From the NCBI GenBank assembly GCA_030998225.1, contig JAPYXD010000608.1:1208501-1272500 (forward strand): a DNA stretch of 64,000 nt. Direction: 5' to 3'. Shown in pieces: positions 18,918-28,672 of the stretch (its first letter is position 1; each line of letters starts with the position of its first letter). The notes below the pieces were generated by a model, which saw only the letters and a program-made list of their open reading frames with translations, was not told the DNA's origin and ran no database searches. Both the position numbers and the translations under genes were made by a program. Source of the DNA: Diplolepis rosae. Taxonomy: Eukaryota > Arthropoda > Insecta > Hymenoptera > Diplolepididae.

Positions 18918-19798
18918 TGAGTCATTATAAATTTACAATATTTTGTATTGAGCGTTGATTGTTTATTGTTATTTTAAATTTGTTTATAACAATAAAAAAA
19001 AACTATATATAAAATTTGTTTTTTAAGAAAAATAAAATGAGATTAGTAAAATTTATTTTTAATTTGTTTATTTATTTTTAATAACAATATAATTTGAAAT
19101 GAAATTTGTATTTCGTCATTTGAAAATAAAATAATGATATAAAAATATAATTATTTCAAATATTCAAATTAAATAAATAATCGCTCAATTGTTTGTAAAT
19201 TTATAATTTTTAATAATAAATTTCTTAAAATAATAAAATATTTTTCTTTACCAACTGCATGTGCCCTTTATGTAAAATTAAAATAATTTATTTTATTTAT
19301 TTATAAATTGTTTATAACAATTAAACAAATTTGTTTATAATAATGATCATTAGAAATATTCATAAATTATTTTTATTATATTGGAAAAGTTAACTTAAGT
19401 GCAAATCTTTGGATAAAATTTTTTTTTTTGCAAATAAAAATATTCTGTTTTTTTTTATGTTTGTTTTAACTTAAATCAAAACTTGGTTAACAAATTAGAA
19501 TATCTTTTTAAATAAGATAAGTTACTTAATCACTTAGGTTAGCCTCAAGGTCAGATCCCTGCGTGATTTTTCAAACTTATTTTATTTTTAAACAATTTAT
19601 ATAAATTATAAAATTTCAAAGAAATGATCTGATTATTAAATCATTAAGGTTAGCCTCAAGGTCAAATCCCTTTGTGATCTAACAAATCTATTTTATTGAA
19701 ATTTTAAGTTTTAAAGTTGAAATAATATTTCATAATCATTTATTTATTTATTTATTTATTATTAAGAACCAATGTGTTCAATTTCAATTGACTTGTGT
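18918..19798 (-). other. Retroelement leader (5-prime untranslated region)
   Basis: An AT-rich leader of about 880 bases between primer site and gag. It contains a direct repeat of about 40 bp: GGTTAGCCTCAAGGTCAGAT around 19528-19572 and GGTTAGCCTCAAGGTCAAAT around 19640-19680. Its role is unknown; packaging signals normally lie in this region. Confidence 0.6.
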
Positions 19799-19816
19799 TT
19801 CCCGGCCGATGCACCA
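19799..19816 (-). other. Primer binding site for tRNA-Gly
   Basis: The + strand reads TTCCCGGCCGATGCACCA, 18 bases identical to the 3-prime end of insect tRNA-Gly including CCA. On the element strand this is TGGTGCATCGGCCGGGAA. It lies 14 bases inside the 5-prime LTR, whereas primer sites usually start 0-5 bases from the LTR. Confidence 0.85.
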
Positions 19817-19830
19817 GAAAAAAGAAAGTA

Positions 19831-20592
19831 TGTTACGTCACAAGTACGTAAATACTTACTTTGATCGAAGATTCCTCGTTTTAAGTTAGGATCGAATGAT
19901 CCTCTCTTAGGGATGAGGATAAGTCAATGAAAAGTACACAATGATTAGTAAAGTAATACAAATTGAATTTATTTAAATTAACACTGATATAAACAAGGTT
20001 AAAATTTTACAATGATTCAAACAATGGCACAGGGAATAGGTAAAGAATAGAGAGAATTTTCGGTACCTTTGTTGAGTTGTGAATAGTCCCTTTTTTATGA
20101 ATGATCCTCACAGGTGTGAGGGAGAGAGAAAGATTCTTCCACTGGTGCGACGAAGACAGCAATAGGTATCCCACTGGTGTGAGGAAGACAGAAACAAATA
20201 TCCCACTGGTGTGAGGAGGACAAGAATAGTTATTTCACTCTACACTGACTCTAAGATCCTTTCAAAGATTGAAAGTACAATCAGAGAATTTACGACACGT
20301 TTCTTCGGAAAACTGAACTAAACACGTATCTCACGCTGTGAATCCTTTTAAGATTTTAGAAATTTCCCGCACTTAATTTTGCTCACAAGACTAGTTTTCC
20401 CTTGGCGGCGTGTCCTTTTTATATTATATTTTTTGGTGACGTCACGCGTTGCGCAGTCTCCCGCTGCGTGTGACGTAGTTATACCTCTCTTTTCAATAGG
20501 TGGTTTTCTCTCTCTTTTAGTAATTTCCCCAGATTTCTCTCTAGACCTAGCCTATGCCTATAGTACATTCTAATGCGTCGCGGGACGTGACA
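19831..20592 (-). repeat. 5-prime LTR of the giant retroelement
   Basis: Same length and apparently the same sequence as 3009-3770. In element orientation it starts at 20592 with TGTCACGTCC and ends at 19831 with GTAACA. It carries the promoter (20415-20444) and four 31-bp repeats (20109-20234). Confidence 0.95.
20415..20444 (-). promoter_or_regulatory. LTR promoter: CRE-like site and TATA box
   Basis: On the - strand TGACGTCA (20437-20444), the palindromic CREB/ATF site, is followed after about 10 bases by TATAATATAAAAAG (20415-20428), a strong TATA box. Transcription would start some 25-30 bases further on, near 20390. The same pair is in the 3-prime LTR at 3593-3622. Confidence 0.65.
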
Positions 20593-20596
20593 GTAG

Positions 20597-21104
20597 CTAC
20601 CTGTACGAAATTGATTAGTGTCCTTCAATAGCGTCTTTCGAGCAATCCGTTAGATCACACGGCATCACAGTAGAGCAGGAGGGGTGTCTCGGGACAAATC
20701 GGTCTACAGGCCACAATTTTAACCCAATTTTGATGTTTTTTTTAAATCAAAGCTAATAAAACTCTCCACAGATGGGTTGAGGCCGACTTTAGAAAAAGAC
20801 TTCTAAATTTTTTATATGAGAAAAAAATAGAATAAGATTTTTTTTTGACAGCACCATTTTGTAGAAAAAAATTCTATTGACGCTCTAATAACCAAAATCT
20901 GTGAAACAACTCTCTAGAAATAACCTTCAGAGTTTTTAGTTGATTAGACAATTTTTTTATATTACTTAGCACTTCGTTTTGACATTCGCAATTTTCGTAT
21001 ATAGAGGAAGATCAACGTTTTTTCTTTTTTTATCGTTTCCCAAGGAGTTTGTATCCATCTGTGGACAATTTTAAATTTGTATCAAGTTTTTGGTCTAAAG
21101 TGTG
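20597..21104. other. Flank of the retroelement, no gene seen
   Basis: AT-rich after the GTAG duplication, with a slightly GC-richer stretch to about 20720. No open frame or repeat end was identified. Confidence 0.4.
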
Positions 21105-21488
21105 TTAGTTCTTAAATAAATCAGTGCCTTTCTCTGAAATGGATCTTTTTAATGCTTCTATCCTTCTTCTTTTAATTTTGTCAGAACATTCTTCAAAAAT
21201 TCTTGTTTTTTGATTTGACCGAAATGCTGACTCTGAAGCTTTAAACATAGTATCCAACCAGATTGAATGTTTCTCGAGGAACTTATCCTTATTACAATTA
21301 CAAGCTTTCTGACGTTTGCCAATTTTTCCCTTCGTTCGTTTATGCATACTCCCAATATACCCTTCTCTTTTAGGAATATTTTGATGTGCTCTGCTGTGGA
21401 TTGCGAGGGTAGCATACATTCCATAATCACATTTCTTTGCCGTGCGCCTATCCTTGCTTAGATGCTTTAGCCAGCTGATCTCCCGCAA
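21105..21488 (-). CDS. Unidentified basic ORF, possibly transposon-derived
   Basis: A 127-codon frame rich in Lys and Arg, with a CNCNKDKFLEKHSIW segment and a C-terminal charged helix (EECSDKIKRRRIEALKRSI). No family recognised. The surroundings are all mobile-element debris and there is no clear promoter or splice site, so a fragment of a transposon gene is more likely than a host gene. The frame is longer than expected by chance in this AT-rich context but could still be fortuitous. Confidence 0.3.
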   Translation of the reverse strand: MREISWLKHLSKDRRTAKKCDYGMYATLAIHSRAHQNIPKREGYIGSMHKRTKGKIGKRQKACNCNKDKFLEKHSIWLDTMFKASESAFRSNQKTRIFEECSDKIKRRRIEALKRSISEKGTDLFKN

Positions 21489-21940
21489 CGAAAGCCACGT
21501 GCTTCTTGTAACTAAAACCTAAGACTCATCTGAATATTTGAATGATTATGTTGAAGCTTCTAATTCATGTAATGACTATAAGCCTAGACTAATTAAATAT
21601 ATTTCCATTTACTCTGAAATATATTGGAAACTAAAATTGTTTCTACAATTTGATAACCTTTCATCAAATATTAAAAATCGATGAGCGCATTTCCTTTCTC
21701 ACAATAAGTATAGAAAGAGGGAAGAGATATTCGACACCTAAAAATCAACAAATGGTGCAATAATATTGTAGAATCAGAATAATACAAAGTCCATCCAAAT
21801 TCTTAAATTACTCCTAACATTATTACCTTTGTCCAATTATATATCAAATTCGCAGTTACCCGTGCAACCTGGTACTAACCAAAACTACTCGAATAGTAGG
21901 GAATATACTTTTCTGTACTTTTTTCTGTCCGCGGTTCGAA

Positions 21941-22070
21941 ATGATCGATCTTTGATTACTAGTTGACGATAATAACTCGAAAAAGACCATCTAGTAACGC
22001 CGTTTTCAGAAAGTCGCTTCGGGTGGACGTAAATAATAAAAGTCTCTATTCGTCGAGAGCGAAATATATA
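21941..22070 (+). repeat. Dispersed repeat copy 1
   Basis: Contains GATAATAACTCGAAAAAGACCATCTAGTAA, also found near-identically at 24785-24815 within a longer similar stretch (24763-24873). The mariner at 22074 is inserted at the end of this copy. The family is unknown. Confidence 0.55.
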
Positions 22071-22073
22071 CTA

Positions 22074-23300
22074 GGTTGTTCAAAAAGTTTTGAAAGCGGA
22101 AATGAAAATACGTTTTTTTTTTGGTGAAATCACTTTTATTGCTCAGTATAATCTCCCATATGATCAATACATTTGATCCAACGGTCTTCCAACTTGTTTA
22201 TCCCATCATGGAAGTGACTTTCTGCAAGGCCTGCAAAATACTCCTCTACGACGGCTATAACCTCTTCGTTTGATGAAAAATGCTTTCCATGAAGGAATTT
22301 CTTGAGGTGTGGGAACAGCCAGAAGTCAGAGGGAGCGAAATCAGGCGAATAAGGTAGATGTTGCAACAATTCGTACTTTAATTCGGTTATTTTAGTGATG
22401 GTTTTTTGAGCTGTGTGAGCGGGTGCATTGTCTTGATGAAAAAGGATTTTTTTCTTCTGCAAACCGGGTCTTTTTTCACGAATTTTTGCATCAAATTGAT
22501 CCAAAATCCCTTTTGCATCCCAAAAAACTGATGCTAACACCTTCTTCGCCGATTTCTGGACACGAACTCGCTTCGGTGCCGAAGTGCCTGGTTCACACCA
22601 CTCCTTAGCCTCTTGTTTTGATTCAGGATCATGATGGAAGACCCAAGTCTCATCCATAGTGATGAATCGACGCAAAAAATCCTTTTTATCCTTTCGAAAA
22701 CGCTCCAAATGTTGCTCAGAAAGTCGCATTCGAACGTGTTTTTGTTCCATTGTGAGCGAATGCGGCACCCATTGTGCACAGAGCGTTCTGAAACCCAAAA
22801 CTCCACGTAAAATATGACTCACACTGCCTAATGAGATGTCTAAGGCCTCTGCTAAATCTCTCTTGGTCAATCGACGATCTTCCAAAACCATATCCTGTAC
22901 TTTTGCTATGAATGCTGGTGTTGATGCACTTTTTGGACGTCCTGAGCGTGGATCGACTTCAACGCTTTTTCGACCACGTCCAAACTCTAAAACCCATCGA
23001 TGCACACTTGGAAATGAAGGAGCAGCTTCCTTTAACACTTTCGCCATTTTTGTATGAATTTCCGTTGTTGATAAACCTTCAAAAACAAAGAATTTTATCA
23101 CTGCACGATATTCGGTTTTTCCATTGTACAAAAATACACTGACACGTCAACTTCAAATGGCTTGTAAACAAGCAATGAATTGACAGAGTGGAATGACACT
23201 TTGGGTATGTTCATATGAAAGATGAAATCTTAAAATGGCGTAGAAATTTTGGTTCTTCTACTGCTCTATAGATGTCGCTTTCAAAACTTTTTGAACAACC
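22074..23300 (-). mobile_element. Mariner element with near-complete transposase
   Basis: Perfect terminal repeats of about 24 bp (GGTTGTTCAAAAAGTTTTGAAAGC at 22074, complement ending at 23300) and TA on both sides (22072-22073, 23301-23302). 1227 bp. Clean ends and one long frame suggest recent arrival. Confidence 0.93.
22136..23131 (-). CDS. Mariner transposase with 20-residue internal deletion
   Basis: A 331-codon frame from ATG at 23131; typical mariner transposases have about 345-350. The N-terminal half has two helix-turn-helix regions (residues about 5-110: YRAVIKFFVFEGLS, and LTKRDLAEALDISLGSVSHIL). The catalytic core shows MDETW, HQDNAPAH and APSDFW, with 34 residues between the second and third Asp (D,D34D). 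Between KGIL and DQFDAKIRE, 20 residues present in the mariner copy at 490-1488 are absent, without loss of frame. The catalytic Asp residues remain, but the missing piece is part of the RNase-H-like core, so the enzyme is probably inactive. If so, the copy was moved by another source of transposase. Confidence 0.9.
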   Translation of the reverse strand: MYNGKTEYRAVIKFFVFEGLSTTEIHTKMAKVLKEAAPSFPSVHRWVLEFGRGRKSVEVDPRSGRPKSASTPAFIAKVQDMVLEDRRLTKRDLAEALDISLGSVSHILRGVLGFRTLCAQWVPHSLTMEQKHVRMRLSEQHLERFRKDKKDFLRRFITMDETWVFHHDPESKQEAKEWCEPGTSAPKRVRVQKSAKKVLASVFWDAKGILDQFDAKIREKRPGLQKKKILFHQDNAPAHTAQKTITKITELKYELLQHLPYSPDFAPSDFWLFPHLKKFLHGKHFSSNEEVIAVVEEYFAGLAESHFHDGINKLEDRWIKCIDHMGDYTEQ

Positions 23301-23311
23301 TAGTAAGATAT

Positions 23312-24674
23312 TGTCACGTCCCGCGACTCTACCACCTAGAGTAATAAACAAATTAAGGAACCAATGAAGAGATCAAGGCAACATTACCACGTCCTTGATT
23401 ATATTGACTCAACAGCAAGATCTAACAAGAAATAGGAAGATCGTTAAAATTGAAAGGCAAATCTAAATAGATATATTTGGATGTGACATTAACGCCAAGT
23501 AATAAATTTCATCGGAACGTGACTCATCGGTAAAGGCAACTCATTCGACTTTAAACACCAAAATATGGAAAAGATCGTACACCTTGTTTTTACTCCCACA
23601 GTAGTTGACCTTTTCGTTAAAATCGAATAACAGATAAAATAGACTTGATATATTTGACTATGACACTAATGCCAGGTAATAAATTTCATCGAAGCATAAG
23701 TGATCAGAGAAGGCAACTCATCCGATCTTAAAATACCAAATATGGAAAAGATGATACACCTTGTTTTTATTTCCACAGTAGTTGACCTTTCGTTAGAACC
23801 GAATAACAGATAAAATAGACTGCGACATTAGTCTTAGGCAATGAATTTCATTGGAGCACGAGTCATCAGAGAAGGCAACTCATCCGATCTTAATACCAAA
23901 TATGGAAAAGGCGGTACACCTTGTTTTGCTCCCACCATGGGCAACCTTGCAAAAGTTCTATAAAAAGCGAAAGTTCTAATAGAGATCAGTTCAGTCAACA
24001 TCAGATTTCTACAATGTAACCAACGCGAGTTCATTCAGTTCAGTCACTTAGTCGACATCCAATTTCTACAATGTAACCAACGTGAGTTCAGTCAGTCAGT
24101 CGACATCCGATTTTCACAATGTAACCAACGCGAGTCCAGTCCAGTACCATCATCTCTACACGGCGAGTTCAGTTCAGTCTAGTCCAGTTTTATTATCTCT
24201 ACGCTACGAGTTCAGTCCAGCCTCATCAGATTTTACCGCTACTCAGACGAATTCCTACTCGACGCTGAGTTCAACGACATTAGAAAGTGAAGGGGAATCA
24301 CCGTCCAAAATTCTCTCTAAACTTGGATCAAGAATCGACTAGACCAACCGTCTCGACAACGAATTTCCCATCAACAAGTACTTTCTCAAGGATCTCAACG
24401 AGGACTCACCTGACCACCTTCGCTCCACTGGACTCTATAAATCACCAGTCAAATTTCACTCGGGGTAATTACAAAGGTACATCTAAATTTCAATTCGATT
24501 TCCAATTCCATGATGCTTATTCGTTTCTCAATTTGATTGTCAATAAACATACTTTATATCAATAACCATTCTCAATCACTGACTTCTCCTCATCCCTTAG
24601 AGAGGATCCTTTTCGATTCTAACATAAAACGAGGAATCTTTTAAGAAGAGAAATGTTACGTTCCTGACGTAACA
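23312..24674 (+). mobile_element. Solo LTR related to the giant retroelement
   Basis: It starts TGTCACGTCCCGCG and ends GACGTAACA, the same ends as the giant element's LTR, with ATAT duplicated on both sides (23308-23311, 24675-24678). The last 120 bases (CCTCATCCC...AGAGAGGATC...AAAACGAGGAATCTT) are clearly similar to the giant element's LTR, while the rest differs and the length is 1363 bp. It therefore marks another family of the same lineage, in the opposite orientation. About three copies of a 165-180-bp tandem repeat lie at 23440-23945. Short frames inside are not considered genes. Confidence 0.88.
23959..23990 (+). promoter_or_regulatory. Promoter of the solo LTR
   Basis: TATAAAAAG at 23959-23967, and ATCAGT, an arthropod initiator match, at 23985-23990. 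The spacing of about 27 bases is correct for a TATA/Inr promoter. AATAAA at 24542-24547 may be the polyadenylation signal. Confidence 0.65.
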
Positions 24675-25297
24675 ATATATTAAATCACATAAAAATATAT
24701 TTTTAATGTATCTATCTTCGAGGAACCATTTGAAGGGTCCAATTCGCTTGATTGTGAACGGTCGATCACCTATCTTGATAGTTGAAGATAATAACTCGTA
24801 AAAGACCATCTAGTAATGAATTCTCCGGAATCGCACCGGGCGTACGTTAACAAAAATCTTCGGCAGACTAATTGAGGTCCAAATTAAAGTTTTGAAATCT
24901 TTTTAAAACAACACAAAGCAGCGAGAAATCGCAGGAAGATTAACACTACCGTATCTAAAAATGATAGTGATCATTTTTCGTAAAATATTTAAATTATGAT
25001 TGGTCAGAAAATTTAAGCAGTGAAAAGGGTGAATTTAAAAACATTCAGTCCATTTCTGGTTAGAAGCCAACTGTTACTTTCTCTAATCAAGACTAAATTA
25101 ATAAGTGGTAAGAACGGTGTTTGTTTGTGTATGCGCGTATTTGTATACACAAAAAGAACTATCATCCGCCCATTCTCGGATATCAAGGAATCAGACGGAA
25201 CATTTCTTTCTATCTCTTTCCAGGAGTGGTAGTGTAACTTCAAAGTAGAAGTAGTAGGGTATCATCCCAAAATCTTTATACATATTTTCATTTTTAA
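24675..25297. other. Repeat copy 2 and AT-rich flank
   Basis: 24763-24873 repeats the sequence at 21941-22070. The rest shows no supported gene, and short frames around 25013-25243 occur on both strands by chance. Confidence 0.4.
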
Positions 25298-25379
25298 CAC
25301 TAGAACTACCGACAATCGAGGTATACCTACTTCTACTATGTCAAGCAAGTCATTTTGACCCCCCTTGGTAGTTCTAGTG
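25298..25379. mobile_element. TTAA-flanked palindromic MITE
   Basis: CACTAGAACTACC at 25298 and GGTAGTTCTAGTG ending at 25379 are inverted copies, each bordered by TTAA (25294-25297, 25380-25383), the piggyBac target. A third end of the same family is at 25521-25536, again followed by TTAA, so a second, truncated or nested copy lies alongside. Confidence 0.75.
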
Positions 25380-25383
25380 TTAA

Positions 25384-25995
25384 AGTCGGTGATGGGAAAT
25401 TGAATAGTAATAATTAACTGTTCTTATATTTTATTAAAAGTCGTAATAAAATTCTAAAACAATTACATAAATGATATCCAATTTTTAAGCATGAAATTTG
25501 AAAACCGTCAAAATGACGGCCTTGGTAGTTCTAGTGTTAATAAAACTCTTAAAATTGGTAAATTGAGGCTTAAATCCTTCTTTTACCTCTGATGTATAAT
25601 CAGTACAATGTTGATATTATTTTTTTAACCGGATACAGCCTCCTCAGCCAGAGGGGAGAGACAAAACGATCTTACAATTTAAATTAAACTTTAATTAAAA
25701 TTTTAAATAGAAGTTTGGCAGCTTAGAGCCTCCGCGAGCGAAGTCCTAATTCAAATTTTTAAATTCAATTGACACATCTTGGTTTAATATTTTTAATTGA
25801 AATATTTGTACGTAACAAGTATTAATATAATTTCTAGAATTAGATAATTATCGTCAAAAATATTTGTTAACTCGTTTACGTAGAGTTTACTTTTCGGCTC
25901 AAATTAAACGGTTTTTTTGTCTTTTGAAACTCTTGAGCCAAAACGTTTATAGTTGCTGTTTCTTCATTTTTCTTTGCTATTTATTAACCAATTAA
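25384..25995. other. AT-rich region before a retroelement remnant
   Basis: Contains the third MITE end (25521-25540). The rest is AT-rich and possibly the leader of the decayed gag that begins at 25996. No other gene seen. Confidence 0.4.
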
Positions 25996-27420
25996 ATGGC
26001 TAACTCCGCCAAACAACCTAAAATCTCATTAAAAAAATCTCAATCTATGATGACCAGTAGCTTCAACATGGGTAAATTGTTGAAACATACGGCCCTGTTA
26101 CTGGCTAGAAATTATAATGCTTCCAAGGACCAAAATGTGGCGTTAGACCTATTTCTAAACGAGAATAATGTATCACGCGAATCAAGGGATAACGAGTCAT
26201 GTTACTCCACCTTGCGTGCGAAAAAAATAATAGACTGTAACGAAAAAGACATTGCTGAACTCGATCAGATACTTTCAAAACTTGAATCCATTGGCGTCAA
26301 AATAAGGAACGTTGAGAACAATTAAGTTAAGGTTATAGATAAGGTGAAAAGGAATCCTAAGAAAATCTAAAATTAATTAGTTCAGTTTGAAATAGAGCAG
26401 TCGACCGGCAATCGAAAGACCTGGGCTCGAATCCCAGCGAAAGTAGAAACAAAAATCAACATGTCAATCGAGGCTTCTGAGGAACTTTACTGGTTGAGTT
26501 GTGATTTAATTTCTGAAAAAATGATCCATGTAAAAAGGCTAAAGGACCTTGGGAGATTACCAATTTACTTCAGAAACTAAATTCCAAAGAAACTTGGGCA
26601 GTTTCTCAGCAGCTTTGCCATGGATGAATAAATATCGGATGCCTAAATTTCCCGGATCCAAGCGAGAAGGCGAATGCGTTTCTCGAAGGATTTCGAACGC
26701 CATATATAATAGATGCTATTGATATTAACCCTAATGAATTTAATTTCGTTGTATTCGCATGCTTAGATGGAATGGCAAAAGAGTGGTGGAATTTAGCCTC
26801 CTCATATCAAGAGAACGTTAAATATTTTAGGAAAAAATTTGTAAAGAAAGTTTAGAATGAAAACGTATGTTTTCAGATTACCTCTGAGTTACAATTTTAG
26901 AGACACATTCCAAATACAACAGTAACTTATCACGGGTAGAGTATGTAATTAAAATTATAAATAACACCAAGGATCTAATCCCACCACCCCTTGTGGCAGA
27001 AATCGTGGCTAAACTGTCACTATAGTGATAACATAAGCGCATAATACGGACAGAAATCCTTTTCTAATGGGAGTAATTGCAGAGAGCGAAGTTATTAAAT
27101 GCATTCAAATCGAAACAATTTTGGAGCAACACCAAATCATACTCAACAAAATGTAAATTATACTCATGGACTGGTTTCAATGGTCACGGATATAGGAATA
27201 ATTTAAATTTTTTTCCCGGTAATACTTGTCGTTTCAAAACGCGTGACTTTAATTCTTGAAGACATCTTGGGACGTACAATTTCTGACGTACCTAGCACAA
27301 CGAAAAGGCTTTCCAACGATGATTTAAATGTATTAAGCGATAGTGGACCGGGGATTGCTAATATTGTGAATAATGTTGATGTGTTGAATAACCAAGGACA
27401 CTAAGCAGCCCTGGGAAGTT
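25996..27420 (+). pseudogene. Decayed Gypsy-type gag
   Basis: The first 109 codons (from ATG at 25996) are open and encode a basic, Ser- and Lys-rich start, then an acidic helix. After the stop at 26323-26325, stops and frame changes follow. Around 26730-26850 the capsid signature FACLDGMAKEWWNLAS and FRKKFVKKV can be read, typical of Gypsy gag. No zinc knuckle, protease or LTR was found, so only the 5-prime part remains. A tRNA-like repeat is embedded at 26395-26445. It is unrelated in sequence to gag of the giant element. Confidence 0.6.
26395..26445 (+). repeat. tRNA-like dispersed repeat, copy 1
   Basis: GCAGTCGACCGGCAATCG is followed by the T-arm-like hairpin CTGGG-CTCGAAT-CCCAG (26421-26437). 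The same module occurs at 41160, 43757 (inverted) and 51349. It looks like a tRNA-derived SINE core. There is no complete acceptor stem, so it is not a tRNA gene. Confidence 0.6.
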
Positions 27421-27489
27421 AAATATCAATATATTTTTATTTTTTTGCTTTGGTGAGGAGGAAAAATGGCAAAATATTTTATAGCTCCT

Positions 27490-28445
27490 TCGTCTTCATC
27501 ACTAGTATGATGAATGACTCGATGTGCCTTTCTTCATAAAGCGTCTCAGGTAAGCGTCAAAACAGCCATGACCTGAAAGCGCTTGCGCCAGGTAAAAGTT
27601 GAGTTCCCCGTGCTTTCTGTCCAACCACGTGGCAAGCTCCCGGATAAGATGGTAAGTCTATCTCCCGGTCTGCTCATCATGCCATCTCGTCTGCTATCTC
27701 TCGACAAGTCTGGCCTTCCATCATTTCAAACCCGCCACCTCCACCCAAAAAAACCACGTTTCGAACGCCAGAAATCTTGGGGGCGTCTTCCAACCCTCAG
27801 CTGCATGCCCTGTGACGCCGCACCTCCAACAAGCATCTTTCCTGTCAGGGTTGCCACAGCCACGGGACCTAGAGCCGTACCCGAGGCACCGGGAACACCG
27901 GACGACCTAAGCGTGCTCTCAAATGCGGTACTCTACCCACCCAACCCTTATCTTCTCGAACTGAAAGAAGTGCGGCCATCAAGTGCTGCTCTGCCCAGTG
28001 CTAAGCATGGAGCAGCAACAACCTCTTCTTTCCGAACGGTCTCGTAAAGGTCCCTAATTTCAAGAGACCTCTTCGAGGCCAAGGCTGATATGTTAACTCT
28101 TACCCCGACCGCTTGGTCGAGCACCTTTTTGAAGACCGATACGTCGCCCCCCTTTTTGAGGACCAGAAGGACTTCTTTCTTCCTGGTCATCCGGATGGGA
28201 AGGACCTTAAGTCCTGCCTCCCGGGGGTTGACCCTCGCCTTCATCTCCCTCAAGATGACAACGTAGAACTGTCCGTCTCTTCTCGACACCTTGAGGGCGT
28301 CGCCCGATCTGGCAGGCGGAAAGCGTTTTGGTGCCACCCTGGCGCTACTACCCTGCGCTTTTTGCACAGGCTCTTTCGTCTTCTTCTGCGTTTCTTCCTT
28401 CCTTTTCTTTTTTTTCCGGTTTCTTGACCAGTTGTCATTCCTCAT
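27490..28445 (-). pseudogene. R1-like LINE, internally deleted
   Basis: The - strand frame of 165 codons (28445 to 27948) starts with a Lys/Glu-rich basic region. It continues with GDALKVSRRDGQFYVVIL, RMTRKKEVLLVLKK and SLEIRDLYETVRKEEVVAA, the conserved core of R1-type ORF1 (gag-like, nucleic-acid binding). In another frame, a CWRCGVTGHAAEGC-like knuckle is visible near 27800, and near 27560 YLAQALSGHGCFDAYL, a motif from the far C-terminus of R1 ORF2. The endonuclease and reverse transcriptase between them are missing. It is GC-richer than its surroundings, as R1 elements usually are. It is dead, with a frame change after 27948. Confidence 0.6.
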
Positions 28446-28672
28446 TTTTTTTGGGTCCTGGCTCCTAGCTACCCCTCCCCTTCTTGGTGATTCTGTAATA
28501 CGGGTTCTTTACGCTTTGCTCCTTCAGGAGCTAAACGATGTCCCTCCATCCCTCACCTCTTAGAAAAGACCTTGAGCCCTCGTTCCCTGAAATTTTATTT
28601 TCATTTGTCATAAATAGTTTTGTAGCACATCGTATGTAGAGGAGCGTGTCGGAATAGTTGGAAACGGATATA

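Larger units (their letters stand above)
3009..20592 (-). mobile_element. Giant envelope-bearing Ty3/Gypsy-type LTR retroelement
   Basis: The element runs from LTR to LTR on the - strand and totals 17,584 bp, two to three times the usual 5-8 kb of insect Gypsy elements. The 762-bp LTRs match base for base as far as I compared them. A GTAG target duplication flanks the element (3005-3008, 20593-20596). Order in transcription: 5-prime LTR, primer site, leader, gag, pol, CARD gene, chuvirus-type envelope, two dsRBD genes, F-type envelope, two Cys-rich genes, a third dsRBD gene, purine tract, 3-prime LTR. Identical LTRs imply recent insertion. Intact gag and pol suggest that it, or close relatives, still move. 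Frame breaks occur only in accessory genes. Confidence 0.95.

Noticed and set aside
26395..26445. Possible tRNA gene
   Set aside because: Only anticodon-like and T-like arms are present. There is no acceptor stem, and the unit is repeated.
28113..28563. + strand frames opposite the R1-like ORF1
   Set aside because: Antisense shadows of the GC-rich LINE frame.
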